A DNA stretch of 64,000 bases from Chitinophagaceae bacterium (GCA_016720775.1 JADKJX010000009.1:72427-136426); one strand, 5' to 3'. Positions 26,147 to 34,290 are shown, counted from the stretch's first letter. Numbers and translations: made by a program. The notes: generated by a model from the letters alone, not told the origin.

Positions 26147-26788
26147 ATGCTAAAAACAGCCGATATACGAACTGATTATAAAATGCAGACACTGCTTGAA
26201 GCGGATGTGCACGCCGATCCATTTAAGCAGTTTGCAAAATGGTGGGACGATGCTTTAAAAAGCAAGATTGACGAAGTGAATGCCATGACATTGGCAACAG
26301 CGGATAAACATGCCATGCCGTCTGCAAGGATCGTATTGCTGAAAGAATTCTCTGACAAGGGTTTTGTCTTTTTCACAAACTACCAAAGCCACAAAGGAAA
26401 GGAGCTTGAAGAGAACCCGCATGCCTGCCTGGTTTTTTTCTGGAAAGAACTGGAACGGCAGGTACGGATTTCCGGCAATGTGGACAAGATAAGTGCGGTA
26501 GAAAGCGATGAGTACTTTTTATCCAGGCCGGAAGGAAGCCGGATAGGAGCCTGGGCATCACCTCAAAGCAATATCATTGCTGCACGGGAAATAATTGATG
26601 AAAATATTGAGAAATACCAGCAGCAGTTCCGTGATGGTAATGTTCCGAGGCCACCGGATTGGGGTGGATACATTGTGATACCAACTGTTATTGAATTCTG
26701 GCAGGGCAGGCCCAGCCGCTTACACGACCGCATTCAATATACTTTAGCAGGGGATGGTGCCTGGAAAATAGAACGCCTGGCTCCCTGA
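26147..26788 (+). CDS. pdxH: Pyridoxamine 5'-phosphate oxidase
   Basis: A 213-residue FMN-dependent oxidase that converts pyridoxamine or pyridoxine 5'-phosphate to pyridoxal 5'-phosphate, the last step of vitamin B6 synthesis and salvage. Landmarks: the N-terminal DYKMQTLLEADVHADPFKQF, the FMN-binding block SARIVLLKEFSDKGFVFFTN followed by SHKGKELEENP, ERQVRISGNV, and the C-terminal signature EFWQGRPSRLHDRIQY with the substrate-binding Arg/His. Full length. It stands alone between two terminator/repeat regions. GACCTTTG about 20 bases before the ATG is a weak -7 candidate. Confidence 0.96.
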   Translation: MLKTADIRTDYKMQTLLEADVHADPFKQFAKWWDDALKSKIDEVNAMTLATADKHAMPSARIVLLKEFSDKGFVFFTNYQSHKGKELEENPHACLVFFWKELERQVRISGNVDKISAVESDEYFLSRPEGSRIGAWASPQSNIIAAREIIDENIEKYQQQFRDGNVPRPPDWGGYIVIPTVIEFWQGRPSRLHDRIQYTLAGDGAWKIERLAP

Positions 26789-26797
26789 TAGGAATCA

Positions 26798-26858
26798 GGA
26801 ATTTGGAATTGGTATAAAGGGGTTCATGATTGAAACCTTAATACCTAAATCCAAATCC
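26798..26858. repeat. Imperfect palindrome between pdxH and the THX gene
   Basis: The left arm (26798-26826: GGAATTTGGAATTGGTAT, then AAAGGGGTTCA) mirrors the right arm (26831-26858: TGAAACCTTAATACC, then TAAATCCAAATCC) with several mismatches. It may act as a weak terminator for the two convergent genes or be a small dispersed repeat. Confidence 0.45.
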
Positions 26859-26867
26859 CCAATTGCT

Positions 26868-27005
26868 TTATGCCTTCTTCTTGGCAGCCGCTTTCTTTTT
26901 TGGTGCAGCAGCAGTTGCTTTCTTTACTTTTTTTGCAGGCCTTGTTTTACCAAATGATCCTTTGGTGATTTTTCCTTTTTTGGTTTTGATATCTCCACGT
27001 CCCAT
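26868..27005 (-). CDS. 30S ribosomal protein THX, 45 aa
   Basis: A very small gene that I translated by hand: ATG at 27005, TAA at 26868-26870. The protein begins MGRGDIKTKKGKITKGSFGK, followed by TRPAKKVKKATAAAPKKKAA and AKKKA. The start matches the THX family (Mg-G-D-x-K-T-x-x-G-K-I pattern), a tiny basic protein bound in the head of the 30S subunit in Thermus and conserved in Bacteroidota. The Ala/Lys-rich tail is an extension beyond the core. It lies just downstream of the HU gene on the same strand, with a terminator hairpin (27044-27075) between, so read-through or an unseen promoter drives it. Confidence 0.88.
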   Translation of the reverse strand: MGRGDIKTKKGKITKGSFGKTRPAKKVKKATAAAPKKKAAAKKKA

Positions 27006-27043
27006 GATAACAGTTTTTTAATTGATGAATAAAAATTTTACAA

Positions 27044-27075
27044 AAAAAGCAAGGTGCCATAGCGCCTTGCTTTTT
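27044..27075 (-). terminator. Terminator after the HU gene
   Basis: AAAAAGCAAGGTGC (27044-27057) pairs with GCGCCTTGCTTTTT (27062-27075) with one G-T pair and a 4-nt loop. In the HU direction the stem ends in a T-run. It lies between HU and THX. Confidence 0.75.
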
Positions 27076-27093
27076 AAAGTGGTTGACACAAAA

Positions 27094-27363
27094 TTACAAT
27101 TTAGCTGATAATTCTTTACCTGCTTTAAACTTAGCAACTTTCTTTGCTTTGATTTTGATAACAGCACCAGTTTGAGGATTGCGGCCATTACGGGCAGCTC
27201 TTTTTGATACAGAGAAAGTACCAAATCCAACCAATGTTACTTTACCGCCACCTTTTAAAGTTTTAGTGACTGCTTCTACAAAAGAATCTAAAGCATCGTT
27301 TGCCTGAGTTTTTGTAATACCTGCATCGTCAGCAAGTTTTGAAATTAATTCAGCTTTGTTCAT
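27094..27363 (-). CDS. hup: HU-family DNA-binding protein
   Basis: An 89-residue histone-like protein. It begins MNKAELISKLADDAGITKTQ and carries the family signature VGFGTFSVSKRAARNGRNPQ at the base of the DNA-binding beta arms, then TGAVIKIKAKKVAKFKAGKE. HU dimers bend and compact DNA without sequence specificity. The length equals that of classical HU. It has a full-consensus promoter upstream (27393-27421) and a terminator downstream, as expected for a highly expressed single gene. Confidence 0.96.
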   Translation of the reverse strand: MNKAELISKLADDAGITKTQANDALDSFVEAVTKTLKGGGKVTLVGFGTFSVSKRAARNGRNPQTGAVIKIKAKKVAKFKAGKELSAKL

Positions 27364-27392
27364 GATAATTTTTTTTGAATTTTAATGTGCGA

Positions 27393-27421
27393 CAAATATA
27401 TACGGTTTTTGATTGCAACAA
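27393..27421 (-). promoter_or_regulatory. Strong promoter of the HU gene
   Basis: On the minus strand TTG (27421-27419), 18 bases, then TATATTTG (27400-27393) match the Bacteroidota consensus fully. The leader to the ATG at 27363 is about 25 nt and A/T-rich. Confidence 0.65.
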
Positions 27422-27477
27422 AATTTTTTTTCTGGTTTTTCTTTTTTATTAAGAACTGCTGAAATCCACAGTTGACA

Positions 27478-27608
27478 AGGATTTTACGCCATATGAGCTT
27501 TTTTAAAATCAACCGGTGAAATAACGGGAATCCTTGAAATCCTTTACTGTAGTGTGTTTCAGGATTTCGTTCCCTAGAATCCTTTGCCCATGCGGTTTTT
27601 AAAGGATT
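27478..27608. other. Cluster of AATCCTTT/AAAGGATT boxes upstream of HU
   Basis: The motif AATCCTT or its complement AAGGATT, exact or truncated to AGGATT, occurs six times: near 27478, 27529, 27538, 27561, 27578 and 27601, in both orientations. The region (27422-27658) has no open frame and separates the HU promoter from the DUF4286 gene end. Possible protein-binding sites, a small RNA, or a decayed repeat; nothing here decides between these. Confidence 0.35.
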
Positions 27609-27658
27609 AAAAAAATCGGGGTTTATTTAAAAAAACAGCAGGTAATTGTTTTGCACAT

Positions 27659-27964
27659 TTAGTTAACAACCTGCATTACAGAACGGAACGCAATGAATTG
27701 ATCGCCCCATTTGTCAAAACTTTTCTGGCGCATACGTGCTGAATGGTTCTCAATATAATTATTATATAAGCCCTTGCTTTCGGCGTGATATTGTATGGCA
27801 TAAGTTGGGCCTTCTGAATTATCTACTTCCAGTAATTGTAAAACAACTGCATGTGTAAAGCAACCGGTATTGATCACTTCCGGAATATGCTCTTCATTGA
27901 GCCAGGCAAGCCATTTATCTTTGATCGACTCATGCACTTTTATGGTAACGTTGTAAATGATCAT
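27659..27964 (-). CDS. DUF4286 family protein
   Basis: A 101-residue protein starting MIIYNVTIKVHESIKDKWLA at the ATG at 27964 (an in-frame extension to 28006 overlaps the upstream gene and lacks family features). It continues EEHIPEVINTGCFTHAVVLQ and EGPTYAIQYHAESKGLYNNY, typical of DUF4286, a small Bacteroidota family with a ferredoxin-like or dimeric alpha/beta-barrel look. No catalytic residue is known to me. It starts 8 bases after the stop of xth, so the two genes are likely co-transcribed. Confidence 0.85.
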   Translation of the reverse strand: MIIYNVTIKVHESIKDKWLAWLNEEHIPEVINTGCFTHAVVLQLLEVDNSEGPTYAIQYHAESKGLYNNYIENHSARMRQKSFDKWGDQFIAFRSVMQVVN

Positions 27965-27972
27965 CGGGTAAA

Positions 27973-28743
27973 TTATTTTTCTTTTATTTCCACATACACG
28001 GGGCAATGGTCGCTGTGTTTTACATCCGGGAAGATATCGGCATCTTTCAGTTGCTTTTTTAATGACTCAGTTACGGTGATATAATCAATGCGCCAGCCTT
28101 TGTTATTCAGTCTTACTGAAGGAAAACGCTGACTCCACCAACTGTAACGGTGCGGTTCGGAATGAAACTCCCGGAACGTATCGATCCAGCCGCTGTCTAA
28201 AAACTTAGTAAGCCATTCCCGCTCCTGGGGTAAAAAGCCACTGCTGTTCTTATTGCCTTTGGGATCGTGGATGTCAATTTCGTTGTGCGCAATATTATAA
28301 TCACCTACCAGAATTATTTTTGGGTACTTCTTCTTCAGCTTATTCAGGTACGTATGAAACTCATCCAGCCAAACATACTTGAATTGCTGCCGTTCATCGC
28401 CACTGGTGCCCGATGGAAAGTATGCATTGATGAGACGGATATCCCCAAAGTCAAGTTGTATCACACGGCCTTCATCATCACTTGCACTGTGCCCGTTTCC
28501 ATAAACAACATTGTCGGGTTTCTTTTTTGAAAAAACAGCCACGCCACTGTATCCTTTTTTTTGTGCGCTGTACCAATAATGATGAAAGCCCAGCGCTTCC
28601 AGTTGTTTAACATCCACATCATCCTTAGTTGCCTTGGTTTCCTGCAGGCAGATGATATCGGCGGGATTTGTTTTAAGCCAGTCAATAAATCCTTTTTTAA
28701 GGGCGGCACGTATGCCATTTACATTATAAGAGATGATACGCAT
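27973..28743 (-). CDS. xth: Exodeoxyribonuclease III
   Basis: A 256-residue AP endonuclease/3'-exonuclease of the EEP superfamily, acting in base-excision repair. Landmarks: MRIISYNVNGIRAALKKGF at the N-terminus, DIICLQETKA with the metal-binding Glu, LVGDYNIAHNEIDIHDPKGN with the active-site Asp/Asn, WRIDYITVTESL, and the C-terminal HSDHCPVYVEI carrying the catalytic His. Length and motifs are complete. It is the first gene of a pair with DUF4286. Confidence 0.95.
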   Translation of the reverse strand: MRIISYNVNGIRAALKKGFIDWLKTNPADIICLQETKATKDDVDVKQLEALGFHHYWYSAQKKGYSGVAVFSKKKPDNVVYGNGHSASDDEGRVIQLDFGDIRLINAYFPSGTSGDERQQFKYVWLDEFHTYLNKLKKKYPKIILVGDYNIAHNEIDIHDPKGNKNSSGFLPQEREWLTKFLDSGWIDTFREFHSEPHRYSWWSQRFPSVRLNNKGWRIDYITVTESLKKQLKDADIFPDVKHSDHCPVYVEIKEK

Positions 28744-28802
28744 GCATTTTCAATTATTAACAATGCATAGTTACAAAAAAGAAATAAATTCAGCGTACGA
28801 TT

Positions 28803-29735
28803 ATGGATGAGATCAAGAATTTTGAGGATTTCTATAAACAAAAGATCCAGCCCAGCCTGGAAGAGCTGGACATGGATGAATCTGCCGCCGCTAACTGGAA
28901 AAGATTCACCTGGTTTACCGGCGCAGGAACTTTTGGAAGTTTCCTGTTGTATTATACCAAACTGCTGCCCATCGGGCATATCCTTGCCATCGCCATGCTT
29001 ATCATGTGTATCATCGGTGTTTATTTTTCAGCAAAATACTCCGATCGCTACATAGATGACTTTAAGGAGAAGATCATCGGCTCCATCATCACCTATATTC
29101 ACCCTGCTGCCGTTTATAAACCCATGGGTTTTGTTTCAAAGAAAGAATACAAAGCAAGCAGCCTGTACCGTCGCCGGTTCACGCATTTTGATGGCGATGA
29201 TTACTGGGAAACGGTTTACAACGGGCTGGCGTTTCATTGTTCCGAGATCAAATCCTGGATCGAAGACTCAGCCGGAATCGACTACATCTTTAAAGGATTA
29301 TTCTTCTGTGCCCGTATAAACAGCGCTTTTGCCGGCGGAACTTATTTATGGACAAAAGGGAATGCCCAGTTGCCAACAAGTATGGCAGACGGACATTACC
29401 GCATGTTCCCGATGCCACAGGTGCAACGGGTTAATACCGGCCACTCGGGCTTTGATAAACATTATTCTGTTTATACCACAAATGTGAATGAAGCGTCGAT
29501 GATCCTGTCTTATAATATGATGGATCATATATTGCTGATAAGAGAAAAACTGGAGAGGGATATTGTATTCTCCTTTGTGGCTGGTAAATGTTATATCGCC
29601 GTACCTTTTGATGAGAACCTGCTGGAGCCACCCAAAAAAGGATTGCGGGATAAAGAAGAGATAAAGAATTATTTCATGACCATCCTGCTTGTTTTCAATA
29701 TCATAAACCGGCTGGAACTAAACCGGCTTGCCTGA
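28803..29735 (+). CDS. DUF3137 membrane protein
   Basis: A 310-residue protein with two adjacent membrane helices (about residues 38-55 and 58-78: FTGAGTFGSFLLYYTKLLP, HILAIAMLIMCIIGVYF) and a soluble remainder. The latter shows YIHPAAVYKPMGFVSKKEYK, FDGDDYWETVYNGLAFHCSE and the C-terminal FVAGKCYIAVPFDENLLEP, which I recognise as the DUF3137 pattern (often found near LemA). No lemA is visible here. It is followed after 67 bases by an RDD gene, also a membrane protein. Function unknown. Confidence 0.8.
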   Translation: MDEIKNFEDFYKQKIQPSLEELDMDESAAANWKRFTWFTGAGTFGSFLLYYTKLLPIGHILAIAMLIMCIIGVYFSAKYSDRYIDDFKEKIIGSIITYIHPAAVYKPMGFVSKKEYKASSLYRRRFTHFDGDDYWETVYNGLAFHCSEIKSWIEDSAGIDYIFKGLFFCARINSAFAGGTYLWTKGNAQLPTSMADGHYRMFPMPQVQRVNTGHSGFDKHYSVYTTNVNEASMILSYNMMDHILLIREKLERDIVFSFVAGKCYIAVPFDENLLEPPKKGLRDKEEIKNYFMTILLVFNIINRLELNRLA

Positions 29736-29802
29736 TGATATTTAGTCTGCCAAAAACTGGCGGAAATAAAACAAAAGAATTATTATTGTTAAAAATAATT
29801 GT

Positions 29803-30312
29803 ATGGAAACTGTTAACGAACTTTCTTCAGGAGCAGGTCAGCGGGATCTGCTGGCAGAAGAAACAGACAACTTAAACCAATTTGTCTATGCTTCACAGGG
29901 CCAACGTTTTTTAAACTGGCTCATCGATAACATGCTTATGCGTTTTGGATTAAGTTATTTAACCGGCATGGCCATCGGCTTGCTGCTCTCCGTAATAGCC
30001 CCTGATTTTTTAAGCAGGATAGCGGTTTCTGAAGGAAGAATGACTTTTGATATTTTGTTATTGTCTGTGATTGTTGGATATTTTAATTATGTCGTTTATT
30101 ATACACTTTGTGAAAAACTGTTTAAAGGATATACGCTGGGTAAGATCATTACCGGAACAAAAGCCATTCGCCAGGATGGGAATGAACTGACTTTTAAAGA
30201 TGCCCTTTTAAGATCACTATCCCGTTGTGTTCCTTTTGAAGTATTAAGCGGATTTAGTACGTTGACCTGGCACGACAGCTGGACTGATACAATGGTAGTA
30301 AAAGCAAGATAG
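29803..30312 (+). CDS. RDD family membrane protein
   Basis: A 169-residue protein with the RDD-domain layout: QRFLNWLIDNMLMRFGLSYL (start of helix 1 with the Arg and the Asp), a second hydrophobic pair ending NYVVYYTLCEKLFKGYTLGK, then ITGTKAIRQDGNELTFKDAL and LLRSLSRCVPFE. RDD proteins are small integral membrane proteins, some linked to ion transport, mostly uncharacterised. The gene ends 4 bases before the convergent metH stop. Confidence 0.85.
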   Translation: METVNELSSGAGQRDLLAEETDNLNQFVYASQGQRFLNWLIDNMLMRFGLSYLTGMAIGLLLSVIAPDFLSRIAVSEGRMTFDILLLSVIVGYFNYVVYYTLCEKLFKGYTLGKIITGTKAIRQDGNELTFKDALLRSLSRCVPFEVLSGFSTLTWHDSWTDTMVVKAR

Positions 30313-30315
30313 GCC

Positions 30316-31257
30316 CTACTCCAGGATGGGTCTTAGCCATCTTGTTGCGTCTTCTAAACTCATCTCTTTTCTTTCAGCATAATCTTTTAACTGATCTTTC
30401 TCTATTTTACCCACGCCAAAATATTTGCTTTCGGGATGTGCAAAATACCAGCCGCAAACAGATGATGCCGGGTACATGGCAAGCGATCCGGTAAGATGGA
30501 TACCGGTTGTTTCTTCTCCACCCAATAATTTGAAAAGCTTATTTTTTTCCGTATGATCCGGGCAGGCGGGATAGCCAGGTGCCGGGCGAATGCCGGTGTA
30601 TTCCTCTTTTATCAGCTGTTCGTTGGTAAGGTTTTCGGTTTTTTCATAACCCCAGAGATCCTTTCTTGTCTTTTGATGAAGACATTCTGCAAATGCCTCA
30701 GCCAAACGATCGGCCAACGCCTGCAGGGTTATTTTGTTATAATCGTCATGCTGCGACTCAAAATTCTTAATGTGTGGTTCAATTCCTTTTATTGTTACAG
30801 AGAATGCCCCAATATAATCCTGCTGTTTTTCTTCGGCGGGTGCAATAAAATCTGCTAAAGATAAATTGGGTTGCCCTTCGGCCTTTTTTATTTGCTGGCG
30901 AAGGAACTCCAGTTTTACGACGCCATCATTTGATAATACATCAACCGTATCCGGTGCGGTTTTGTTTGCAGGCCAAAAACCTGTAACACCCGTTGCGGTC
31001 AGCCATTTCTCCCCAATAATCTTATCCAGCAATGCATTGGCATCGTTATAAAGCTTTGTTGCTTCTACGCCTACTTTTTCATCACTCAGTATCTGCGGAA
31101 ATTTTCCATGCAGCTCCCAGGCGATGAAGAATGGTTGCCAGTCGATGTATCTTCTTATTTCATTCAGGTCGTAGTCATCAAATTGTTTGGCCCGGTAAAG
31201 GTTGGGGTAACGGGTTGATAAGATGCCCAGTTGATCTTTGTTCCATTTTTTTGTGCA
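30316..31257 (-). CDS. metH: Methionine synthase, C-terminal fragment (activation domain), frameshifted
   Basis: The open frame runs from 31257 to the stop at 30316. It encodes the link YIDWQPFFIAWELHGKFPQI followed by the SAM-binding activation domain: DKIIGEKWLTATGVTGFWPA, EYTGIRPAPGYPACPDHTEK (the RPAPGYPACPDH motif that binds SAM) and GKIEKDQLKDYAERKEMSLE. This domain reductively remethylates oxidised cobalamin. There is no proper start codon; the fragment continues the protein encoded at 31164-33026. One base is missing near the G-run complementary to 31191-31193: with it restored, FTG-AKQFDDYDLNEIRRYIDW reads through. Most likely one gene spanning 30316-33026 with a sequencing error. 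Confidence 0.88.
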   Translation of the reverse strand, partial: CTKKWNKDQLGILSTRYPNLYRAKQFDDYDLNEIRRYIDWQPFFIAWELHGKFPQILSDEKVGVEATKLYNDANALLDKIIGEKWLTATGVTGFWPANKTAPDTVDVLSNDGVVKLEFLRQQIKKAEGQPNLSLADFIAPAEEKQQDYIGAFSVTIKGIEPHIKNFESQHDDYNKITLQALADRLAEAFAECLHQKTRKDLWGYEKTENLTNEQLIKEEYTGIRPAPGYPACPDHTEKNKLFKLLGGEETTGIHLTGSLAMYPASSVCGWYFAHPESKYFGVGKIEKDQLKDYAERKEMSLEDATRWLRPILE

Positions 31258-33026
31258 TCAGCGAAGGTTAAATACTGCTTGACCGGTTTTTTATTTTCAA
31301 AATCCTCTTTCAGTTTTTGGTATTCAATTTTTATGTCTCCTAAGAAGCCGGCTTTTTGATCATCGTTGAGCAGGTTCCCTGCAACCGTAACACTCCGGGA
31401 AGCATCCAGCACATGCACTACACCTTTGTCGTACTGCGGTGCAATTTTTACCGCCGTATGCATTCTTGATGTGGTTGCTCCGCCAATGAGCAATGGCTGT
31501 TTCATGTTCCTTCTTTTCATTTCATGGGCCACATGCACCATTTCATCCAGTGATGGTGTAATTAATCCTGATAAACCAATAATATCTGCACCGAATTTTT
31601 CCGCTTCATCCAGTATCTTATCAGCAGGCACCATTACGCCGAGGTCTTTTATTTCATAGCCATTACAGCCCAGTACCACACCTACAATGTTCTTCCCGAT
31701 ATCGTGTACATCACCTTTTACGGTTGCCAGTAAAATCTTTGCAGCCCCCGCAGATTCTTCATTAACCGTTCCAGCGGCAAGGTGAGCCTGCTTACGATCT
31801 TCTTTCTCCTGCTCAATGAATGGTGTAAGTACCGCCACCGATTTTTTCATTACCCGGGCGCTTTTTACCACCTGCGGCAGAAACATTTTACCACTTCCGA
31901 ACAGGTCACCTACTACGTCCATACCTGCCATCAGCGGACCTTCTATCACATCCAGAGGCCTTGGGTATTTTTGCCTGGCCTCTTCCGTATCTGCATCAAT
32001 ATAATCTGTAATGCCGTTCACCAAAGAGTGTTTCAGCCTTTCTTCAACAGTCCCGGTTCTCCAAACTTCATTTTTTACTTCTGCTTTGCCGCTTCCTTTT
32101 ACGGTTTCTGCAAATGCAATTAATTTTTCCGTGGCTTCATTGTTGTCATTATTGCGGTTAAGAATTACATCTTCACATAAATTCCGTAATCCTGGTTCGA
32201 TCTCATCATACACCACCAGTTGCCCGGCATTTACAATACCCATATCCATCCCGGCCTTGATGGCATAATACAGGAATACGCTGTGCATGGCTTCCCGTAC
32301 ATGCTCATTGCCCCGGAATGAAAAAGAAAGATTGCTTACTCCACCGCTTATTTTGGTCAGCGGCATTAGCTGTTTTATTTCCCGGGTAGCTTCAATAAAA
32401 TCAACGCCGTAATTATTGTGCTCTTCCAGGCCGGTTGCTATGGCAAAAATGTTGGGGTCGAAAATAATATCCTGGGGATCAAAGCCAACCTGCTCTGTCA
32501 ATATTTTATAAGCCCGGTGGCATATCTCCACTTTGCGGTTCTTGGTATCGGCCTGTCCTTTTTCATCAAAGGCCATTACAATAACCGCAGCGCCATACAT
32601 CCGGCAGGTGATGGCCTGCTCAATGAATTTCTTTTCTCCTTCTTTCATGGAGATGGAGTTTACCACGCACTTGCCCTGTACACATTTTAAACCGGCTTCA
32701 ATGATCTCAAATTTGGAGGAATCCAGCATTACCGGAATTTTAGCGATATCCGGTTCACTTTGTAATAAATTGATGAATGTGGTCATTGCCTGCACGCCGT
32801 CCAGCAACGCATCATCCATGTTCACGTCAATTATCTGTGCGCCGTTCTCCACCTGCTGGCGGGCAACGCTCAATGCTTCTTCGTACTTATTTTCTTTGAT
32901 AAGCCTTGCAAATTTCTTACTGCCGGTTACGTTGGTACGTTCGCCGACATTAATAAAATTCGTTTCGGGGCGAACGATCAAAGGCTCTAGTCCGCTGAAC
33001 CTGCTGTATGGTTTAATGGTTGACAT
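31164..33026 (-). CDS. metH: Cobalamin-dependent methionine synthase, pterin- and B12-binding part
   Basis: A 620-residue reading frame from ATG 33026. The methyltetrahydrofolate-binding domain starts NFINVGERTNVTGSKKFARL and contains GAQIIDVNMDDALLDG and PVMLDSSKFE. The cap and B12 domains follow, with VKGDVHDIGKNIVGVVLGCN (His ligand of cobalamin in DVHDIG) and ADIIGLSGLITPSLDEM. The homocysteine-binding domain is missing because a separate gene just upstream (33079) encodes it, a split known in Bacteroidota. The true protein should continue into the activation domain (30316-31257); this frame instead ends early at 31164 after a one-base loss. Last residues PTFTGPNNLMTTT include an out-of-frame tail. 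Confidence 0.92.
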   Translation of the reverse strand: MSTIKPYSRFSGLEPLIVRPETNFINVGERTNVTGSKKFARLIKENKYEEALSVARQQVENGAQIIDVNMDDALLDGVQAMTTFINLLQSEPDIAKIPVMLDSSKFEIIEAGLKCVQGKCVVNSISMKEGEKKFIEQAITCRMYGAAVIVMAFDEKGQADTKNRKVEICHRAYKILTEQVGFDPQDIIFDPNIFAIATGLEEHNNYGVDFIEATREIKQLMPLTKISGGVSNLSFSFRGNEHVREAMHSVFLYYAIKAGMDMGIVNAGQLVVYDEIEPGLRNLCEDVILNRNNDNNEATEKLIAFAETVKGSGKAEVKNEVWRTGTVEERLKHSLVNGITDYIDADTEEARQKYPRPLDVIEGPLMAGMDVVGDLFGSGKMFLPQVVKSARVMKKSVAVLTPFIEQEKEDRKQAHLAAGTVNEESAGAAKILLATVKGDVHDIGKNIVGVVLGCNGYEIKDLGVMVPADKILDEAEKFGADIIGLSGLITPSLDEMVHVAHEMKRRNMKQPLLIGGATTSRMHTAVKIAPQYDKGVVHVLDASRSVTVAGNLLNDDQKAGFLGDIKIEYQKLKEDFENKKPVKQYLTFADAQKNGTKINWASYQPVTPTFTGPNNLMTTT

Positions 33027-33038
33027 TTTTTATTTTTT

Positions 33039-33080
33039 ACCGCAAAGCAATTAGTTTTGCGCCTCTGCGTCTTAGCGGTT
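33039..33080. repeat. Palindromic element within the split metH operon
   Basis: ACCGCAAAG (33039-33047) faces CTTAGCGGT (33071-33079), with TTTTGCGCCTCTGCG between. The wording (ACCGCTAAGACGCAGAGGCGC on the other strand) resembles a C/G-rich intergenic palindrome that I recall from many unrelated bacteria. It fills the space between the two metH genes and overlaps the stop codon of the upstream one. Confidence 0.5.
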
Positions 33081-34092
33081 ATAATACTTCTTCTAAAACC
33101 GGCAACTCTCTGGGTTTAATATTTTTTACGTAGTCGGCAATGTGTTTGATATGATCTGGTGTGGTGCCGCAGCAACCCCCTACAATATTCACCCAGCCTT
33201 CTTTTGCCCAGTCTTCCAAATAATGCCCGGTCTCTTCGGGCTGCTCATCGTATTCTCCCATGGCGTTTGGTAAGCCGGCATTGGGATATGCAGAAACATA
33301 GCAATTCGCAATCTGCGATAACTCCTCAATATGCGGCCGCATTTCTTTTGCACCCAATGCACAATTCAATCCAATGCTTAGCGGGTTGGCGTGCATTACT
33401 GAAATGTAAAATGCTTCTAAGGTTTGTCCGCTTAACGTACGTCCGCTTGCATCGGTGATGGTTCCTGAAATAGAAATGGGTAACTCAGGCTTCCCGGTAT
33501 CCTGGAAATATTTTTTTATAGCGAAGATGGCTGCTTTGGCATTGAGTGTATCAAAGATGGTTTCTATTAAGAACAGGTCAACCCCGCCATCAACCAATCC
33601 TTTCACCTGTTCGTAATATGCCTTTACTACCTGGTCGAAGGTAACGGCACGATAACCGGGATTATTTACATCGGGTGATAAGCTCAATGTTCTGTTCAGC
33701 GGGCCAATGGCACCGGCCACAAACCTGGGTTTGGAAGGATCTTTTGCGGTGTATTCATCAGCCGCTTTCCGGGCAATTTTGGCCCCGGCCACATTTATTT
33801 CATATACAAAATCCTCCAGTTTAAAATCTTCCTGTGCAATACTGGTTCCTGCAAATGTGTTGGTCTCAATGATGTCGGCACCTGCTTCCAGGTATTGCTT
33901 GTGTATGCCTTCAATGATCTGCGGTTGCGTAAGATTCAGAATGTCGCTGTTATTCTTTACATCACCGGGCCAGTCTTTAAAGCGTTCGCCGCGGTAGGTA
34001 TCTTCCGTTGGTTTGTGCCGCTGGATCATGGTACCCATAGCTCCATCAATGATGAGGATGCGTTCTTTTAAACAGTCTTGCAGTGTTTTCAT
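33079..34092 (-). CDS. Homocysteine S-methyltransferase (methionine synthase N-terminal module)
   Basis: A 337-residue zinc-dependent methyltransferase corresponding to the first domain of MetH. Landmarks: RILIIDGAMGTMIQRHKPTE, ADIIETNTFAGTSIAQEDF, GLNCALGAKEMRP with the first zinc Cys, and GGCCGTTPDHIKHIADY with the paired zinc cysteines. It should take the methyl group from methylcobalamin on the protein encoded 52 bases downstream and give it to homocysteine. A consensus promoter (34261-34290) with a palindrome at the predicted transcription start lies upstream. I saw no SAM or cobalamin riboswitch fold in the 168-nt leader. Confidence 0.93.
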   Translation of the reverse strand: MKTLQDCLKERILIIDGAMGTMIQRHKPTEDTYRGERFKDWPGDVKNNSDILNLTQPQIIEGIHKQYLEAGADIIETNTFAGTSIAQEDFKLEDFVYEINVAGAKIARKAADEYTAKDPSKPRFVAGAIGPLNRTLSLSPDVNNPGYRAVTFDQVVKAYYEQVKGLVDGGVDLFLIETIFDTLNAKAAIFAIKKYFQDTGKPELPISISGTITDASGRTLSGQTLEAFYISVMHANPLSIGLNCALGAKEMRPHIEELSQIANCYVSAYPNAGLPNAMGEYDEQPEETGHYLEDWAKEGWVNIVGGCCGTTPDHIKHIADYVKNIKPRELPVLEEVL

Positions 34093-34244
34093 TTATCAAT
34101 GAATTAAGTGAACGGGATGAACCGCTTTAAAATGATCACCACAAACTTTTAAACGAGAATCAATCCGGGAGAAGTATTGCAGAATTGCTTTCGTTTATTA
34201 GTTCAGTTGGCGGAATGATCAACAGGCCGAACAATAAACAAATC

Positions 34245-34290
34245 TGCCTGTAAACAGGCACAAAAATATGATAAGGGAATGATTCTGCAA
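34245..34290 (-). promoter_or_regulatory. metH operon promoter with overlapping palindrome
   Basis: On the minus strand TTG (34290-34288), 19 bases, then TATTTTTG (34268-34261) match the consensus. Immediately after comes TGCCTG-TTTA-CAGGCA (34260-34245), a perfect 6-4-6 palindrome over the expected start site. It could be a repressor operator or a 5'-end stabilising hairpin. Confidence 0.55.

Noticed and set aside
31164..31260. A real separate gene for the methionine synthase activation domain
   Set aside because: The C-terminal frame has no credible start and the conserved linker is split between two frames, so it is a broken gene and not a natural split, unlike the clean split at 33026/33079.
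32533..33054. A 173-codon + strand frame opposite metH
   Set aside because: It lies fully antisense to a strongly conserved methionine synthase domain and resembles no protein.
34093..34244. A SAM or cobalamin riboswitch in the metH leader
   Set aside because: I looked for conserved core elements and saw none; only the palindrome at the start site stands out. A covariance-model search would settle it.
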